From the NCBI GenBank assembly GCA_000171875.1, contig ABHI01000004.1, positions 355,501 through 419,500 of the forward strand: a stretch of 64,000 nucleotides of DNA. Reading direction: 5' to 3'. Of this stretch, positions 36,101-44,065 are shown piece by piece. Each line of letters opens with the position of its first letter. Within the stretch, counting starts at the first letter, position 1. The notes under the pieces are model-generated. The model was not told the DNA's origin. It did not search any database and saw nothing but the letters and a program-made list of their open reading frames with translations. A program made the position numbers and the translations under genes. The DNA is from Flavobacteriales bacterium ALC-1 (lineage in GTDB: Bacteria > Bacteroidota > Bacteroidia > Flavobacteriales > Flavobacteriaceae).

Positions 36101-37123
36101 TATATTTTTGATCGGTATTACAAAACACTAGAGAGTAGCTTGGATGTTGGAAACGGTATAGGAATGGCACTTACTAAAGAGCTTATAACTCTTTTAAAAG
36201 GTTCGATCACTGTAGAAAGTGAAATTGAAAAAGGAACATCATTCATAATACAATTACCAATTAAGAATACCGTGAAAACAAATTCTCAATTGGTGTATAA
36301 AATACCCTTTTTAGATAAAAGTTATACTACTGAAAATATAGAAAGCGCATCATTAAACAATAAAGTATCACATACCCTTTTACTAGTTGAAGACAACGAA
36401 GAAATAAGAAATTATATTACATTATTACTAGGCGAATATTACAATATTATTACAGCAAAAAATGGAGTTGAAGGTTTGAAAATAGCCAAAAACAAAAACA
36501 TTGATTTTATCATTAGTGATGTAATGATGCCAAAAATGGACGGTTTTGAATTTTGTGAACATATTAAAAGTGACCTAAAAACTTCTCATATACCTTTTAT
36601 AATTATTAGTGCAAAAACTGCAAAAGAAGATAAATTAAGAGGATATCAATTAGGAATAGATGCATACCTCTTTAAACCCTTTGATAAAGACGAGCTGCAA
36701 CTTATTATTAAGAATCTCATTCAAAAAAAACAAAAGCAAGTTGATTATTTTAGTAAACTTTTAAAACTCAAAGAAAATCCAAAAAACACAGTTGCAAATC
36801 AACTTGATCTCAACTTAATAGCCAACCTACAGGAGCATATTTTAAACAAAAGCAATAAGCTTTCAATCGAACAATTAGCAAAAAAACTAGGTACTAGTCG
36901 TACGCAATTACACAGAAAAATTAAGGCATTAACTAATATGTCTGTCACAAATTATATCAATCATATACGTGTAGAAAAAGCTAAGTTTTTATTAAAAAAC
37001 ACAAAACTCAATAGCAATGAAATTGCATACGAAATTGGGTTTGAATCTTCAACGTACTTCTCTAGGGTTTTCAAAAAAGAATTAGGAATAACACCTGCTA
37101 TATATCGTGAAAAACACACGTAA
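33176..37123 (+). CDS. Hybrid two-component system regulator (HTCS) with Reg_prop propeller
   Basis: 1315-residue one-protein two-component system. Order: signal peptide (residues 1-22), two seven-bladed Reg_prop propellers (blades marked by DKYGFLWISNG, NIIWFGYGKGLFKYN, NKLWIAKG), Y_Y_Y domain (about 700-770), one membrane segment (AYLIYSILFLTIVWLLYRF), HisKA with His820 in NISHEFRTPLTLI, HATPase (NVLSNAIKFTP, DSGKGIEAKHL, NGIGMAL), receiver with Asp1115 in IISDVMMPKMDGF, and a C-terminal AraC HTH (GTSRTQLHRKIKALT, IGFESSTYFSRVFKKE). HTCS proteins usually control polysaccharide loci, but no SusC/D or glycosidase genes are here. The seven downstream exported redox genes are the likely target. 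Confidence 0.95.
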   Translation: MKINQFIVILLLQFIGCYISYSQIEISNFDNLTHYNIKNGLSADFVGDIIEDKYGFLWISNGKSVTRFDGNHFTNYDSYTENDSIQKLGNIHSLTFDKTGERLFIGSSFGVFYTSIKDIQFKPIQTLVPSINIPIKRIAHILFENENVCWASSLGSGLIRIDLKNNTLESFRLNNPTQENNAWINSINTIEKDPTNNNILWLGSGAGLIRFNTITKTYNVHVYNNNVELPHNRIRKILASENNIYLGTWREGLVVFNKQTQSFVQPIKKNVPNSHLLILELFKGENQNLWITSADGLIQFNTETNTLEKVRNNKPSKSTIYGVRFVDSNNIIWFGYGKGLFKYNPSNSQNTFIELEERTNLENPFLIKKILRHNDFIYIQGHNGSGIYKINPIDFSYEIIKIGSKITENRNLRDIIQMDDDHLLIVASEKLYILNTKTQMINLAPLQIDHPSPSNQSIVKDKDNRFWVGGRRNGLTALNFKNNTIKNYKEEFSTYKEGNHIWINKLYIDNKNKLWIAKGAESVMDLDNLKISLLNPKDSIPSYHDASMFLDDNKGRVWVAGYDNGLGYTSFKDFQQGISHQIDGYFSGVYKYNDSIMLTTGRGILGKYNMTTNTYTAIDINNNKEYITGPITKKNSKEYVVGCRNGILIYRPENQIANVKTPIPYISKISGNGKTYYENNSLENQELIFESGTTNLAINISALDFQQPEQTVFSYKLQEEWIDLGTNQEINITNLNQGNFAFKIKSCNNFGDCNETRYNFTILSPWYRSWLAYLIYSILFLTIVWLLYRFNLDKKLALAEKQKAIEFDELKTKMYANISHEFRTPLTLINGLSKVLIDENNSNKNTEKLKGIHRSGDQLLKLVNQILGLVSFDAGKVKANYKNGDVIAFIKQCVSYYKFHSDSKQQELTLSSKIESLKMDFDDDKLQKIINNVLSNAIKFTPIKGKIDIEIKKQDKQLILKISDSGKGIEAKHLPYIFDRYYKTLESSLDVGNGIGMALTKELITLLKGSITVESEIEKGTSFIIQLPIKNTVKTNSQLVYKIPFLDKSYTTENIESASLNNKVSHTLLLVEDNEEIRNYITLLLGEYYNIITAKNGVEGLKIAKNKNIDFIISDVMMPKMDGFEFCEHIKSDLKTSHIPFIIISAKTAKEDKLRGYQLGIDAYLFKPFDKDELQLIIKNLIQKKQKQVDYFSKLLKLKENPKNTVANQLDLNLIANLQEHILNKSNKLSIEQLAKKLGTSRTQLHRKIKALTNMSVTNYINHIRVEKAKFLLKNTKLNSNEIAYEIGFESSTYFSRVFKKELGITPAIYREKHT

Positions 37124-37199
37124 CCTTTGTATTTAAAGGCCTGAAACAATACTTCTATCTTTTGAAACAATTGTGCAATACATATTTTATTCTTACCAA

Positions 37200-37207
37200 T
37201 ACATTTG
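37200..37207 (+). promoter_or_regulatory. -7-like promoter element of the cytochrome/DsrE cluster
   Basis: TACATTTG followed by C matches TAnnTTTG but lies 170 bases before the cytochrome gene. The long leader could hold the regulator's binding site. Confidence 0.35.
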
Positions 37208-37376
37208 CATAAGTATAGCAAACCACATCCCTTTAATTACCCCTTACCTAATAACGCTGATTATAATAACGAATAATTACAAAAATTAATTAATCAAATA
37301 TATCAACAGCTTTTATGGAGTTAAACGAAGACAAACTAGTTACTGATATAATAAATCTAGATATCCTTAATTAATT

Positions 37377-38381
37377 ATGAAGGATGGAATTTCAGTCTTA
37401 ACTAAAAAGGTACTTAATCAGGTTCTCATATTTTCCAGCTTGATGGTTTTGACAGGCTCAATTGTTCTATTATACTGTTTTGATATTTTTCCTAAAGAGT
37501 CAAAATCAATATATGACATTACTTTATTAGATGATTCGGCAGAAAATGAAATCATAAAATATGGGCACGATCTTTTTATTGAAACACCTAAATATATTGG
37601 TCCAGATAATATAAATTCAAATTTGTCCTATTCTGGTAATAGATTGGCATGCAATAATTGTCATTTACAATCGGGAACAAAGCCGTATGCTGCGCCATTG
37701 ATAGGCATTGTTAAAAGATTTCCTCAGTATAGAGGACGAGAAAATAAAATAGGCAGTATAGAAGAACGTATTAACGGTTGTATGGAACGAAGCCTAAACG
37801 GTATAACCATGCCACCTAATTCAAAAGAAATGAAAGCTATAGTAGCCTATCTCACATGGTTAAGCCGTTTTTCACCAGAAGATGGAAAAGTGTCTGGTCA
37901 GGGTTTCGTAAAAATTGAAGTTCCAAATAGAGCAGTCAACATAGAAAAAGGTAAGCAAGTTTTTGAATTAAACTGTATTGTTTGCCATGGAAAAAATGGA
38001 CAAGGGGTTAAAGCTTCAGGTAGGTATACTTATAAATATCCACCGCTTTGGGGTAATGACTCATATAACAATGGAGCAGGAATGAATCGTGTAATTACCG
38101 CAGCGCAGTTTATAAAAGCCAATATGCCTTTTGGAACTACATTTGACTCTCCTATACTAAGTGATGAAGAAGCTTATGATGTTGCTGGTTACATAAATCA
38201 ACAAAAAAGACCATCAAAACCTCATTCAGAAAACGATTTTCCCGATCTAAAGAAAAAACCTGTATCTACACCTTATCCACCTTATGCAGATACATTTTCA
38301 ATAAGTCAACATCAATTGGGTCCTTTTCAACCTATCATAGAATTTTACAAACAAGAATATAACATAGTTAAAACCAAATAA
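37377..38381 (+). CDS. Dihaem cytochrome c, TsdA-like (thiosulfate dehydrogenase family)
   Basis: 334-residue membrane-anchored periplasmic cytochrome. An N-terminal segment (LIFSSLMVLTGSIVLLYCF) anchors two cytochrome c domains: CNNCH (Cys92/Cys95/His96) and CIVCH (Cys200/Cys203/His204). Domain 1 has the TsdA pattern FPQYRGRENKIGSIEERING followed by Cys135. In studied TsdA this cysteine is the axial ligand of the catalytic haem. Met250 in NMPFGTTF is a likely ligand of haem 2. TsdA joins two thiosulfates to tetrathionate (or reverses this). The match is strong in domain 1; activity is inferred. It begins the seven-gene exported cluster, and the next gene starts 1 base after it. Confidence 0.82.
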   Translation: MKDGISVLTKKVLNQVLIFSSLMVLTGSIVLLYCFDIFPKESKSIYDITLLDDSAENEIIKYGHDLFIETPKYIGPDNINSNLSYSGNRLACNNCHLQSGTKPYAAPLIGIVKRFPQYRGRENKIGSIEERINGCMERSLNGITMPPNSKEMKAIVAYLTWLSRFSPEDGKVSGQGFVKIEVPNRAVNIEKGKQVFELNCIVCHGKNGQGVKASGRYTYKYPPLWGNDSYNNGAGMNRVITAAQFIKANMPFGTTFDSPILSDEEAYDVAGYINQQKRPSKPHSENDFPDLKKKPVSTPYPPYADTFSISQHQLGPFQPIIEFYKQEYNIVKTK

Positions 38382-38382
38382 T

Positions 38383-39060
38383 ATGAAAACAAAAAACAAT
38401 TCTAGACGACAATTTCTTGGAGCTATTGCACTAGGTGCAACTGCAAGTACATTAGGAATGCTAAGTAACCCAATTTACGCTAAATCATTGGCTGTTATGA
38501 AATCAGAGCTAAACGATTCTGAAAAATGGTTTAAAAAAATTAAAGGAACTCATCGTATTGTTTATGACGGATCTACACCCCATGCTGGCTTTCCAATAAT
38601 ATGGAACTGGGCCTATTACTTATCCAATAATGGAACAGGTACGACAGATGAGGATATGACTGCAATGACCGTTTTGAGACATAGTGCTATGGGACTTGCA
38701 CTTGAAGATAGATTATGGAAAAAATACAACCTAGGCAAGTTGTTTAATGTAATCGATAATTCCACTGGCGAACCATCACTTAGAAATCCATATTACGAAC
38801 CTAAAGATGGAGATTTTCCATTACCAGGAATTGATGGAATTAAGCGTTTACAAGAGCGAGGAGCAATGTTTTGCGTTTGTGATTTAGCAACTAAAGTGTA
38901 TAGTAATGCCGTTGCTCAACAAATGAAATTAGATCCAGCTAAAGTATATGAAGATTGGGTTAGCGGTATACTTCCAGAAATTCAAGCCGTTCCCTCTGGA
39001 GTATGGGCTCTTGGTAGAGCACAAGAAAATGGTTGTGGTTACATATTTGCAGGCGAATAA
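38383..39060 (+). CDS. Tat-exported protein with DsrE-like C-terminal region
   Basis: 225-residue protein with a twin-arginine signal (SRRQFLGAIALGATASTLG, RR at residues 8-9) and cleavage near YAKS (residue 34). The mature protein has no standard enzyme motif. Its C-terminal part (about 155-225) reads ERGAMFCVCDLATKVYSNA, then VPSGVWALGRAQENG, the layout of the last strands and helices of DsrE-family proteins, with Cys164, Cys166 and Cys218. The Tat signal implies folding or cofactor loading before export. It starts 1 base after the TsdA-like gene and precedes a bona fide DsrE gene. Confidence 0.55.
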   Translation: MKTKNNSRRQFLGAIALGATASTLGMLSNPIYAKSLAVMKSELNDSEKWFKKIKGTHRIVYDGSTPHAGFPIIWNWAYYLSNNGTGTTDEDMTAMTVLRHSAMGLALEDRLWKKYNLGKLFNVIDNSTGEPSLRNPYYEPKDGDFPLPGIDGIKRLQERGAMFCVCDLATKVYSNAVAQQMKLDPAKVYEDWVSGILPEIQAVPSGVWALGRAQENGCGYIFAGE

Positions 39061-39086
39061 AAATTTTAAACAAAGAATAACAACAC

Positions 39087-39500
39087 ATGAAAGCAATTCT
39101 AAATTTAGTTATGGTGTGCTTATTTAGCACACTTGCATTTTCTCAAGATAAACCAGTTAAAATTGTATTTGATGTTACGAGTAGTGACACTAAAGTACAT
39201 GAGTCAGCAATAAGACATATTAAACTGATGTCTAAAGCTTATCCTAATTCAAAATTTGAGATGGTAATGTATAGTGGAGCATACAAAATGGTTGTGAAAG
39301 AAGAGTCAACGGTTTCTGAAGAAATAGAAGCACTAGCAAAGAACAAAAATGTAGATTTCGTAGTCTGCCAAGGGTCTTTAAATCATCATAAAATTGATGA
39401 CTCACAATTAGTCTTTGGTGTACGTTCGGTACCTGATGGAATTTTAGAAATTATCAATAAGCAAAGACAAGGTTGGGGTTATATTAAGGAAGCTCAATAA
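39087..39500 (+). CDS. Secreted DsrE-family protein
   Basis: 137-residue protein with a Sec signal peptide (LVMVCLFSTLAFSQDK, cleavage near residue 19) and a DsrE/DsrF-like domain: KIVFDVTSSDTKVHESAIRH, FEMVMYSGAYKMVVKE and NVDFVVCQGSL, with Cys94 in the position used for sulfur relay in the family. The C-terminal VPDGILEIINKQRQGWGYI closes the domain. Cytosolic DsrE proteins shuttle persulfide sulfur; a periplasmic version beside a TsdA-like cytochrome suggests handling of reduced sulfur outside the cytoplasm. Only one cysteine remains after cleavage. Confidence 0.82.
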   Translation: MKAILNLVMVCLFSTLAFSQDKPVKIVFDVTSSDTKVHESAIRHIKLMSKAYPNSKFEMVMYSGAYKMVVKEESTVSEEIEALAKNKNVDFVVCQGSLNHHKIDDSQLVFGVRSVPDGILEIINKQRQGWGYIKEAQ

Positions 39501-39533
39501 TCAAACAAACATAAAACGATAAGTTATAGACAT

Positions 39534-39837
39534 ATGAAAACATCAAAAAAATTACCAAAAAACAAAAACATGTATGTTATTGAAAGAGAAATCCCTGGAG
39601 CTGGTGCCCTAACCTCAGAACAGTTAAAAGGGATTTCTGAAACATCATGCAATGTGTTAAAAGAAATGGGCTCAGAAATAGAATGGCAGCATAGTTATAT
39701 TACAAAAGATAAAGTCTATTGTGTATATACAGCGCCAAATAAAGAAATGGTATATGAGCATGCAAAAAAAAGGTGGATTTCCTGCTAATTCTGTAGAACA
39801 AGTAGCTACTATTATCAATCCAAAAACGGCAGAATAA
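39534..39837 (+). pseudogene. DUF4242 (SCO4226-type nickel-binding) gene with frameshift at an A8 run
   Basis: The first frame (39534-39788) gives 84 residues: YVIEREIPGAGALTSEQLKG, then VYCVYTAPNKEMVYEHAKK, and stops after an unrelated RWISC. Skipping one A in the A8 run at 39764-39771 restores the normal family ending KGGFPANSVEQVATIINPKT up to the stop at 39835-39837, for a 100-residue DUF4242 protein. The family includes the nickel-binding protein SCO4226 of Streptomyces; its physiological role is unclear. The shift may be a true lesion, a homopolymer sequencing error, or expressed through polymerase slippage. There is no signal peptide, unlike its neighbours. Confidence 0.85.
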
Positions 39838-39868
39838 ATAGTGTTTTTAATAAATTAAGTATTTCGTT

Positions 39869-41557
39869 ATGAAACTATCAAAACCTAATTTTTGTTTCAC
39901 ATATATATTATCTATACTACTTTTTTTTAGCTGTAAAAATGAAAAACAAAACCCAGCTTTAGCTTCTATAGATTTTCAAAGAGGTGATTTGTTATTATGT
40001 GGTGATGGACAATTTGGGGAATTAAAATTTTCGCTTTCATGTAATTATGAAACAAGAGAGACCTTTGATTTAGCTGTAGCTTTATTGCACTCATTTCAAT
40101 ATACTGAAGCTGAAAAAGCTTTTGTAAAAGTTATTGATGCAGATCCAAATTGCCCAATGGCATATTGGGGTGTTGCCATGAGTATTTATCATGCAGCTTG
40201 GTTCCCTCCAACAAAAGAGGATTTAATAAAAGGTTCCGCTGTTTTAAAAATAGCCAAAGAATTAACTATGGATGAAAAACAAAGGGACTATATCAATGCC
40301 ATAGATGCATTTTATACCGATTTTGAAAATATAGACCATCCTACAAGAGCAAAACGGTTTGAAAATAAAATGGAACAGATTTACTTAAAATATCCCGATG
40401 ATATTGAAGCTGCCATTTTTTATTCTTTAGCATTATTTTCTACCAGAGATCGTGTTGGAAAAGCATATGAAAATGAGAAAAAAGCAGGGAAGATTCTTGA
40501 AAATTTATTTGCAGAAAACCAAAATCATCCAGGTATTGCACATTATATCATTCATAATTACGACAATCCTGTTTTAGCACAAAAAGGCCTAGAAACTGCA
40601 AGGCGTTATGCTAAAATCGCTCCAGCTTCTTCTCATGCTCAACATATGCCTTCCCATATTTTTACAAGATTAGGTATTTGGGACGAATCTATTGAAAGTA
40701 ACTTGTTGTCTGCTGAAAGTTCAAGATGTTATACTCAAGCAGCTGAATTAGAAGGTGCATATTTTGAAGAGCTACACGCTACAGATTATTTAGTCTATGC
40801 CTACCTCCAAAAGGGAGATAACTTAAATGCTGAAATTCAATATAATAAAATTAAAGATCAAAAATCTTTTTACAGAGCTAATATTACAGCTGCCATTTAC
40901 CCATTAACAGCTATACCTGCGAGGTTAGCACTTGAAAATAAAGATTGGAATTCTGCTACTAATTTAAAATTACAAAACATAGATTTAAGCTGGGAAGAAT
41001 TTCCTTGGCAACAAGCCATACATCATTTCGCAATTGCAATGGGAGCAGTAAATACAAACAATTTTAGAACTGCTGAAGAGAAGATTGAAGTTTTAAAAAA
41101 ATTGCATGAAAGCTTAATTGCTGAAAATGATAAAACAAAATCCATTCAAATTAAACAAGTAGACATTCAAATTAAAACAGTTCAAGCTTGGTTAAGTTTT
41201 AGAAAAAATGATAACGAAAATGGTCTGACCTTAATGAAGGAAGCTGTTGCTATTGAAAATAAAACGAGTAAACATCCTGTGACTCCTGGTGATGTATTGC
41301 CAGCAATAGAGTTACTTGGCGATATGCTTTTAGAAATGAATAAACCTAAAGAAGCATTGATTGCCTATGAAGACAATTTAAAGAAACATCCTAATAGATT
41401 TAACGGAATTTATGGTGCTGCAATAGCCGCAAGGCAATCTAATAATAAAGAAAAAGCGATGCTATATTTTAATCAACTTATTGCACTTACGCTAAATGCA
41501 AATAGTAATCGTATTGAATTACAACAAGCAAAAGCTTATCTTAAGCAAGCCATTTAA
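39869..41557 (+). CDS. TPR-repeat lipoprotein (first of paralogous pair)
   Basis: 562-residue predicted lipoprotein (YILSILLFFSCKNE, lipobox Cys22). TPR units start near residue 70 (FDLAVALLHSFQYTEAEKAF, then DPNCPMAYWGVAMSIYHAAW). A histidine-bearing centre follows: HPGIAHYIIHNYDN from His220 and HAQHMPSHIFTRLGIWDES with His259 and His263. These His motifs are conserved in the next gene's product and are not part of the TPR consensus, so a metal or cofactor site is possible. Unknown function; probably periplasmic or outer-membrane scaffold of the cluster. Confidence 0.75.
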   Translation: MKLSKPNFCFTYILSILLFFSCKNEKQNPALASIDFQRGDLLLCGDGQFGELKFSLSCNYETRETFDLAVALLHSFQYTEAEKAFVKVIDADPNCPMAYWGVAMSIYHAAWFPPTKEDLIKGSAVLKIAKELTMDEKQRDYINAIDAFYTDFENIDHPTRAKRFENKMEQIYLKYPDDIEAAIFYSLALFSTRDRVGKAYENEKKAGKILENLFAENQNHPGIAHYIIHNYDNPVLAQKGLETARRYAKIAPASSHAQHMPSHIFTRLGIWDESIESNLLSAESSRCYTQAAELEGAYFEELHATDYLVYAYLQKGDNLNAEIQYNKIKDQKSFYRANITAAIYPLTAIPARLALENKDWNSATNLKLQNIDLSWEEFPWQQAIHHFAIAMGAVNTNNFRTAEEKIEVLKKLHESLIAENDKTKSIQIKQVDIQIKTVQAWLSFRKNDNENGLTLMKEAVAIENKTSKHPVTPGDVLPAIELLGDMLLEMNKPKEALIAYEDNLKKHPNRFNGIYGAAIAARQSNNKEKAMLYFNQLIALTLNANSNRIELQQAKAYLKQAI

Positions 41558-41574
41558 TATTAAAACTACAAATT

Positions 41575-43305
41575 ATGAAATCTAAGGTCAATATAATTTT
41601 ATCAATCACTATTGTTGCACTATTAGCTTATTTCACATTTAATAAACCCTTTATAGCAACGCAGGAACCTTCTCCTAAATTAGCGATGAATTTTCTGAAA
41701 TGTACATCTACTAAATTCTTATTGGAAGATATAGATACAACAAAACAGATATCTCCACTTTTTGAAAACCTAGGAAATCTTCATTTTTCAATTAGTACAA
41801 TAAGTGAAAGAGCACAAGCATTTTTTGATCAAGGCATAAAATTATCCTATGCCTTTAATCATGCAGAAGCCCATCGCTCATTTATGGAAGCCTCACGTTT
41901 AGATCCAAATTCAGCAATGACGTATTGGGGGCAAGCCTTTACACTTGGCCCAAATATTAATGATCCAATTCCTCTTGAAGAACGCAAAATTAAAATTAAT
42001 GAAGCTATAGCAAAAGCCAAACAATTAGCATCAAAAGCAAGTCTAAAAGAGCAAATGCTCATAGAGGCATTATCTACAAGATACAGTGAAGATTTAACTG
42101 CAGACATTCCTGAATTGAACATGGCTTACATGCATTCAATGGCAAAATTAGTGGAGCAATTCCCAAAGGATGCAAATATCCAAATTTTGTACGCTGCATC
42201 AGTAATGAATACTGTTCCTTGGAATTATTGGGACAAAGAAGGAAATCCTTCACCAAACATAAATGAAGCAAAAGTCGCACTTGAAAAAGCCATGTTGCTA
42301 GAACCAGAAAATCCTGGTGGGCACCATTATTATATTCATATGGTAGAATTACCATATCCTGATATGGGAGTCAAAAGCGCAGATAAATTAGCCTCATTAA
42401 TGCCAGGTGCTGGGCATATTGTACATATGCCATCACATATTTACATTAGAGTAGGGAGATATAAAGATGCAGTAATAGCAAATCAAAAAGCCATTATCGC
42501 AGATGAAGATTATATTTCTCAGTGTTTTGCTCAAGGTCTTTACCCTCTTGGTTATTACCCACATAACATTCACTTCCTATGGTCTTCAGCAAGTTTATTA
42601 GGTGCAAGTGATATTGCCATTGAAGCTGCAAAAAAAACGGCTGAAAAAGTACCAGTTGGTGAGTTTATAGAAATGCCTTTTCTACAAGATTTTGCATCAA
42701 CACCAATGTTAGCCTATACAAGATTTGGAAAATGGAACGAAATATTAACGATTCCAGCTCCTAATTCAGAAATTAAACACCTTAACCTAATTCGCCATTA
42801 TGCAAGAGGAATCGCATTCATTAGAAAAGGCAATATAAAGGAAGCACAAGAAGAATTAAATGCCATAGAATCTCTTAAAAAGGATCCAGAATTAGAAACT
42901 TTAGTAGCAACCGCTAACAATGCTTCAATTCATTCTGCAAATATCGCTTTTGAAGTTGTAGCCGGTGAATTAGAAGCATTAAAAGGAAACATTCCAAAAG
43001 CAATAGAACATCTAAAAAACGCTGTCGTATTTGAAGATGGGTTGACTTATACAGAACCTGCTGCTTGGCATATACCAACACGTCAAAACTTAGGCTCTAT
43101 ATTAATAAAAGCTAAAAAATATACCGCCGCTGAAAAGATATACAAAGAGGATTTAGATATCTTAAGACAAAACGGATGGTCACTAATCGGTCTTTATAAA
43201 AGTCTTAAGGCACAAGGAAAAAATAAGGAAGCTGAAAGTATTAAAAAGGAATTTAATTCTGCATGGAAAGATGCAGACATAGAGATAAGTGATTCAGTCT
43301 TATAA
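41575..43305 (+). CDS. TPR-repeat protein (second of paralogous pair)
   Basis: 576-residue protein with an N-terminal membrane anchor or signal (IILSITIVALLAYFTF). TPR units begin with RAQAFFDQGIKLSYAFNHAE and DPNSAMTYWGQAFTLGPN, the same order as in the preceding protein. Shared His positions are HHYYIHMVE (His250, His251) and GHIVHMPSHIYIRVGRY (His284, His288). The pair therefore arose by duplication, and the products may form a heteromer. It starts 17 bases after its paralogue. TPR proteins of this type appear in many Bacteroidota with unknown roles. Confidence 0.75.
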   Translation: MKSKVNIILSITIVALLAYFTFNKPFIATQEPSPKLAMNFLKCTSTKFLLEDIDTTKQISPLFENLGNLHFSISTISERAQAFFDQGIKLSYAFNHAEAHRSFMEASRLDPNSAMTYWGQAFTLGPNINDPIPLEERKIKINEAIAKAKQLASKASLKEQMLIEALSTRYSEDLTADIPELNMAYMHSMAKLVEQFPKDANIQILYAASVMNTVPWNYWDKEGNPSPNINEAKVALEKAMLLEPENPGGHHYYIHMVELPYPDMGVKSADKLASLMPGAGHIVHMPSHIYIRVGRYKDAVIANQKAIIADEDYISQCFAQGLYPLGYYPHNIHFLWSSASLLGASDIAIEAAKKTAEKVPVGEFIEMPFLQDFASTPMLAYTRFGKWNEILTIPAPNSEIKHLNLIRHYARGIAFIRKGNIKEAQEELNAIESLKKDPELETLVATANNASIHSANIAFEVVAGELEALKGNIPKAIEHLKNAVVFEDGLTYTEPAAWHIPTRQNLGSILIKAKKYTAAEKIYKEDLDILRQNGWSLIGLYKSLKAQGKNKEAESIKKEFNSAWKDADIEISDSVL

Positions 43306-43338
43306 TACGTCCAATTACATATTCAACCATAATTATCT

Positions 43339-44001
43339 ATGACAATGACAAAAAATAATTGGATTACATTTATACTATCAATCTTAGTTTGTGTTTTAAT
43401 ATATTTTTATGTCACATCGACATTGTCTAACAAGGTATTGCCAATTTACAACCCTTCTAATTTTAATCCAGAATTAGTAGATAAAAGCCTTCAAAGTACT
43501 AACAAAAATCATATAATTTCAGATTTTAGCCTTGTAAATCAAAATGGAGAAACCATTACCCAAGAAAATTATAAAGATAAAATTTATATAGCCGATTTCT
43601 TTTTTACGCGATGTGGAACTATTTGCCCTATAATGACAAATAATATGGCAAAAATCCAAAATGAATTCTTGAATGATAATGACATTATGCTTTTGTCACT
43701 TTCCGTTACTCCAGAAATAGATAGTGTTCCAATATTACGAGATTATGCAAATAATAAAGGAGTTATTGATTCTAAATGGAATGTTACCACAGGTGATAAA
43801 AAGCACATTTATGATTTGGCTCGCAAAAGTTATTTTGCTGTTGTAGAACAAGGTGATGGTGGATTACAAGATTTTATCCATACACCTAACGTCATTTTAA
43901 TTGATAAAAAGCAACAAATTCGTGGTATTTATGATGGTACAAACGACGACGACATTAAGCAAATCATTGTAGATATAAAAACTTTGAAATCTAGTCACTA
44001 A
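43339..44001 (+). CDS. SCO1/SenC family thioredoxin-like protein
   Basis: 220-residue membrane-anchored protein (segment WITFILSILVCVLIYFYV) with a thioredoxin-fold domain of the SCO1/SenC family. Copper-ligand/redox cysteines Cys92 and Cys96 lie in FFFTRCGTICPIM (CxxxC) and the third ligand His181 in DFIHTPNVILID. SCO proteins deliver copper to cytochrome oxidase or act as periplasmic thiol reductases. No oxidase gene is nearby; instead it ends the TsdA/DsrE/TPR cluster, so it may serve a copper or thiol protein of that module. ATG 43345 is an alternative start. Confidence 0.88.
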   Translation: MTMTKNNWITFILSILVCVLIYFYVTSTLSNKVLPIYNPSNFNPELVDKSLQSTNKNHIISDFSLVNQNGETITQENYKDKIYIADFFFTRCGTICPIMTNNMAKIQNEFLNDNDIMLLSLSVTPEIDSVPILRDYANNKGVIDSKWNVTTGDKKHIYDLARKSYFAVVEQGDGGLQDFIHTPNVILIDKKQQIRGIYDGTNDDDIKQIIVDIKTLKSSH

Positions 44002-44037
44002 CTTTAAAAGAGTTCTTTAACTATCATTTAAAAAATT

Positions 44038-44045
44038 TATCTTTG
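44038..44045 (+). promoter_or_regulatory. -7 promoter element of rmuC
   Basis: TATCTTTG, an exact TAnnTTTG match, ends 20 bases before the rmuC ATG at 44066. It separates rmuC from the upstream cluster. Confidence 0.6.
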
Positions 44046-44065
44046 ATAAATTTCTCTTGTTAAAC

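Noticed and set aside
37315..37374. 19-codon frame MELNEDKLVTDIINLDIL upstream of the TsdA-like gene
   Set aside because: Short and without signal peptide or coupling to the next gene; most likely chance in AT-rich leader sequence.
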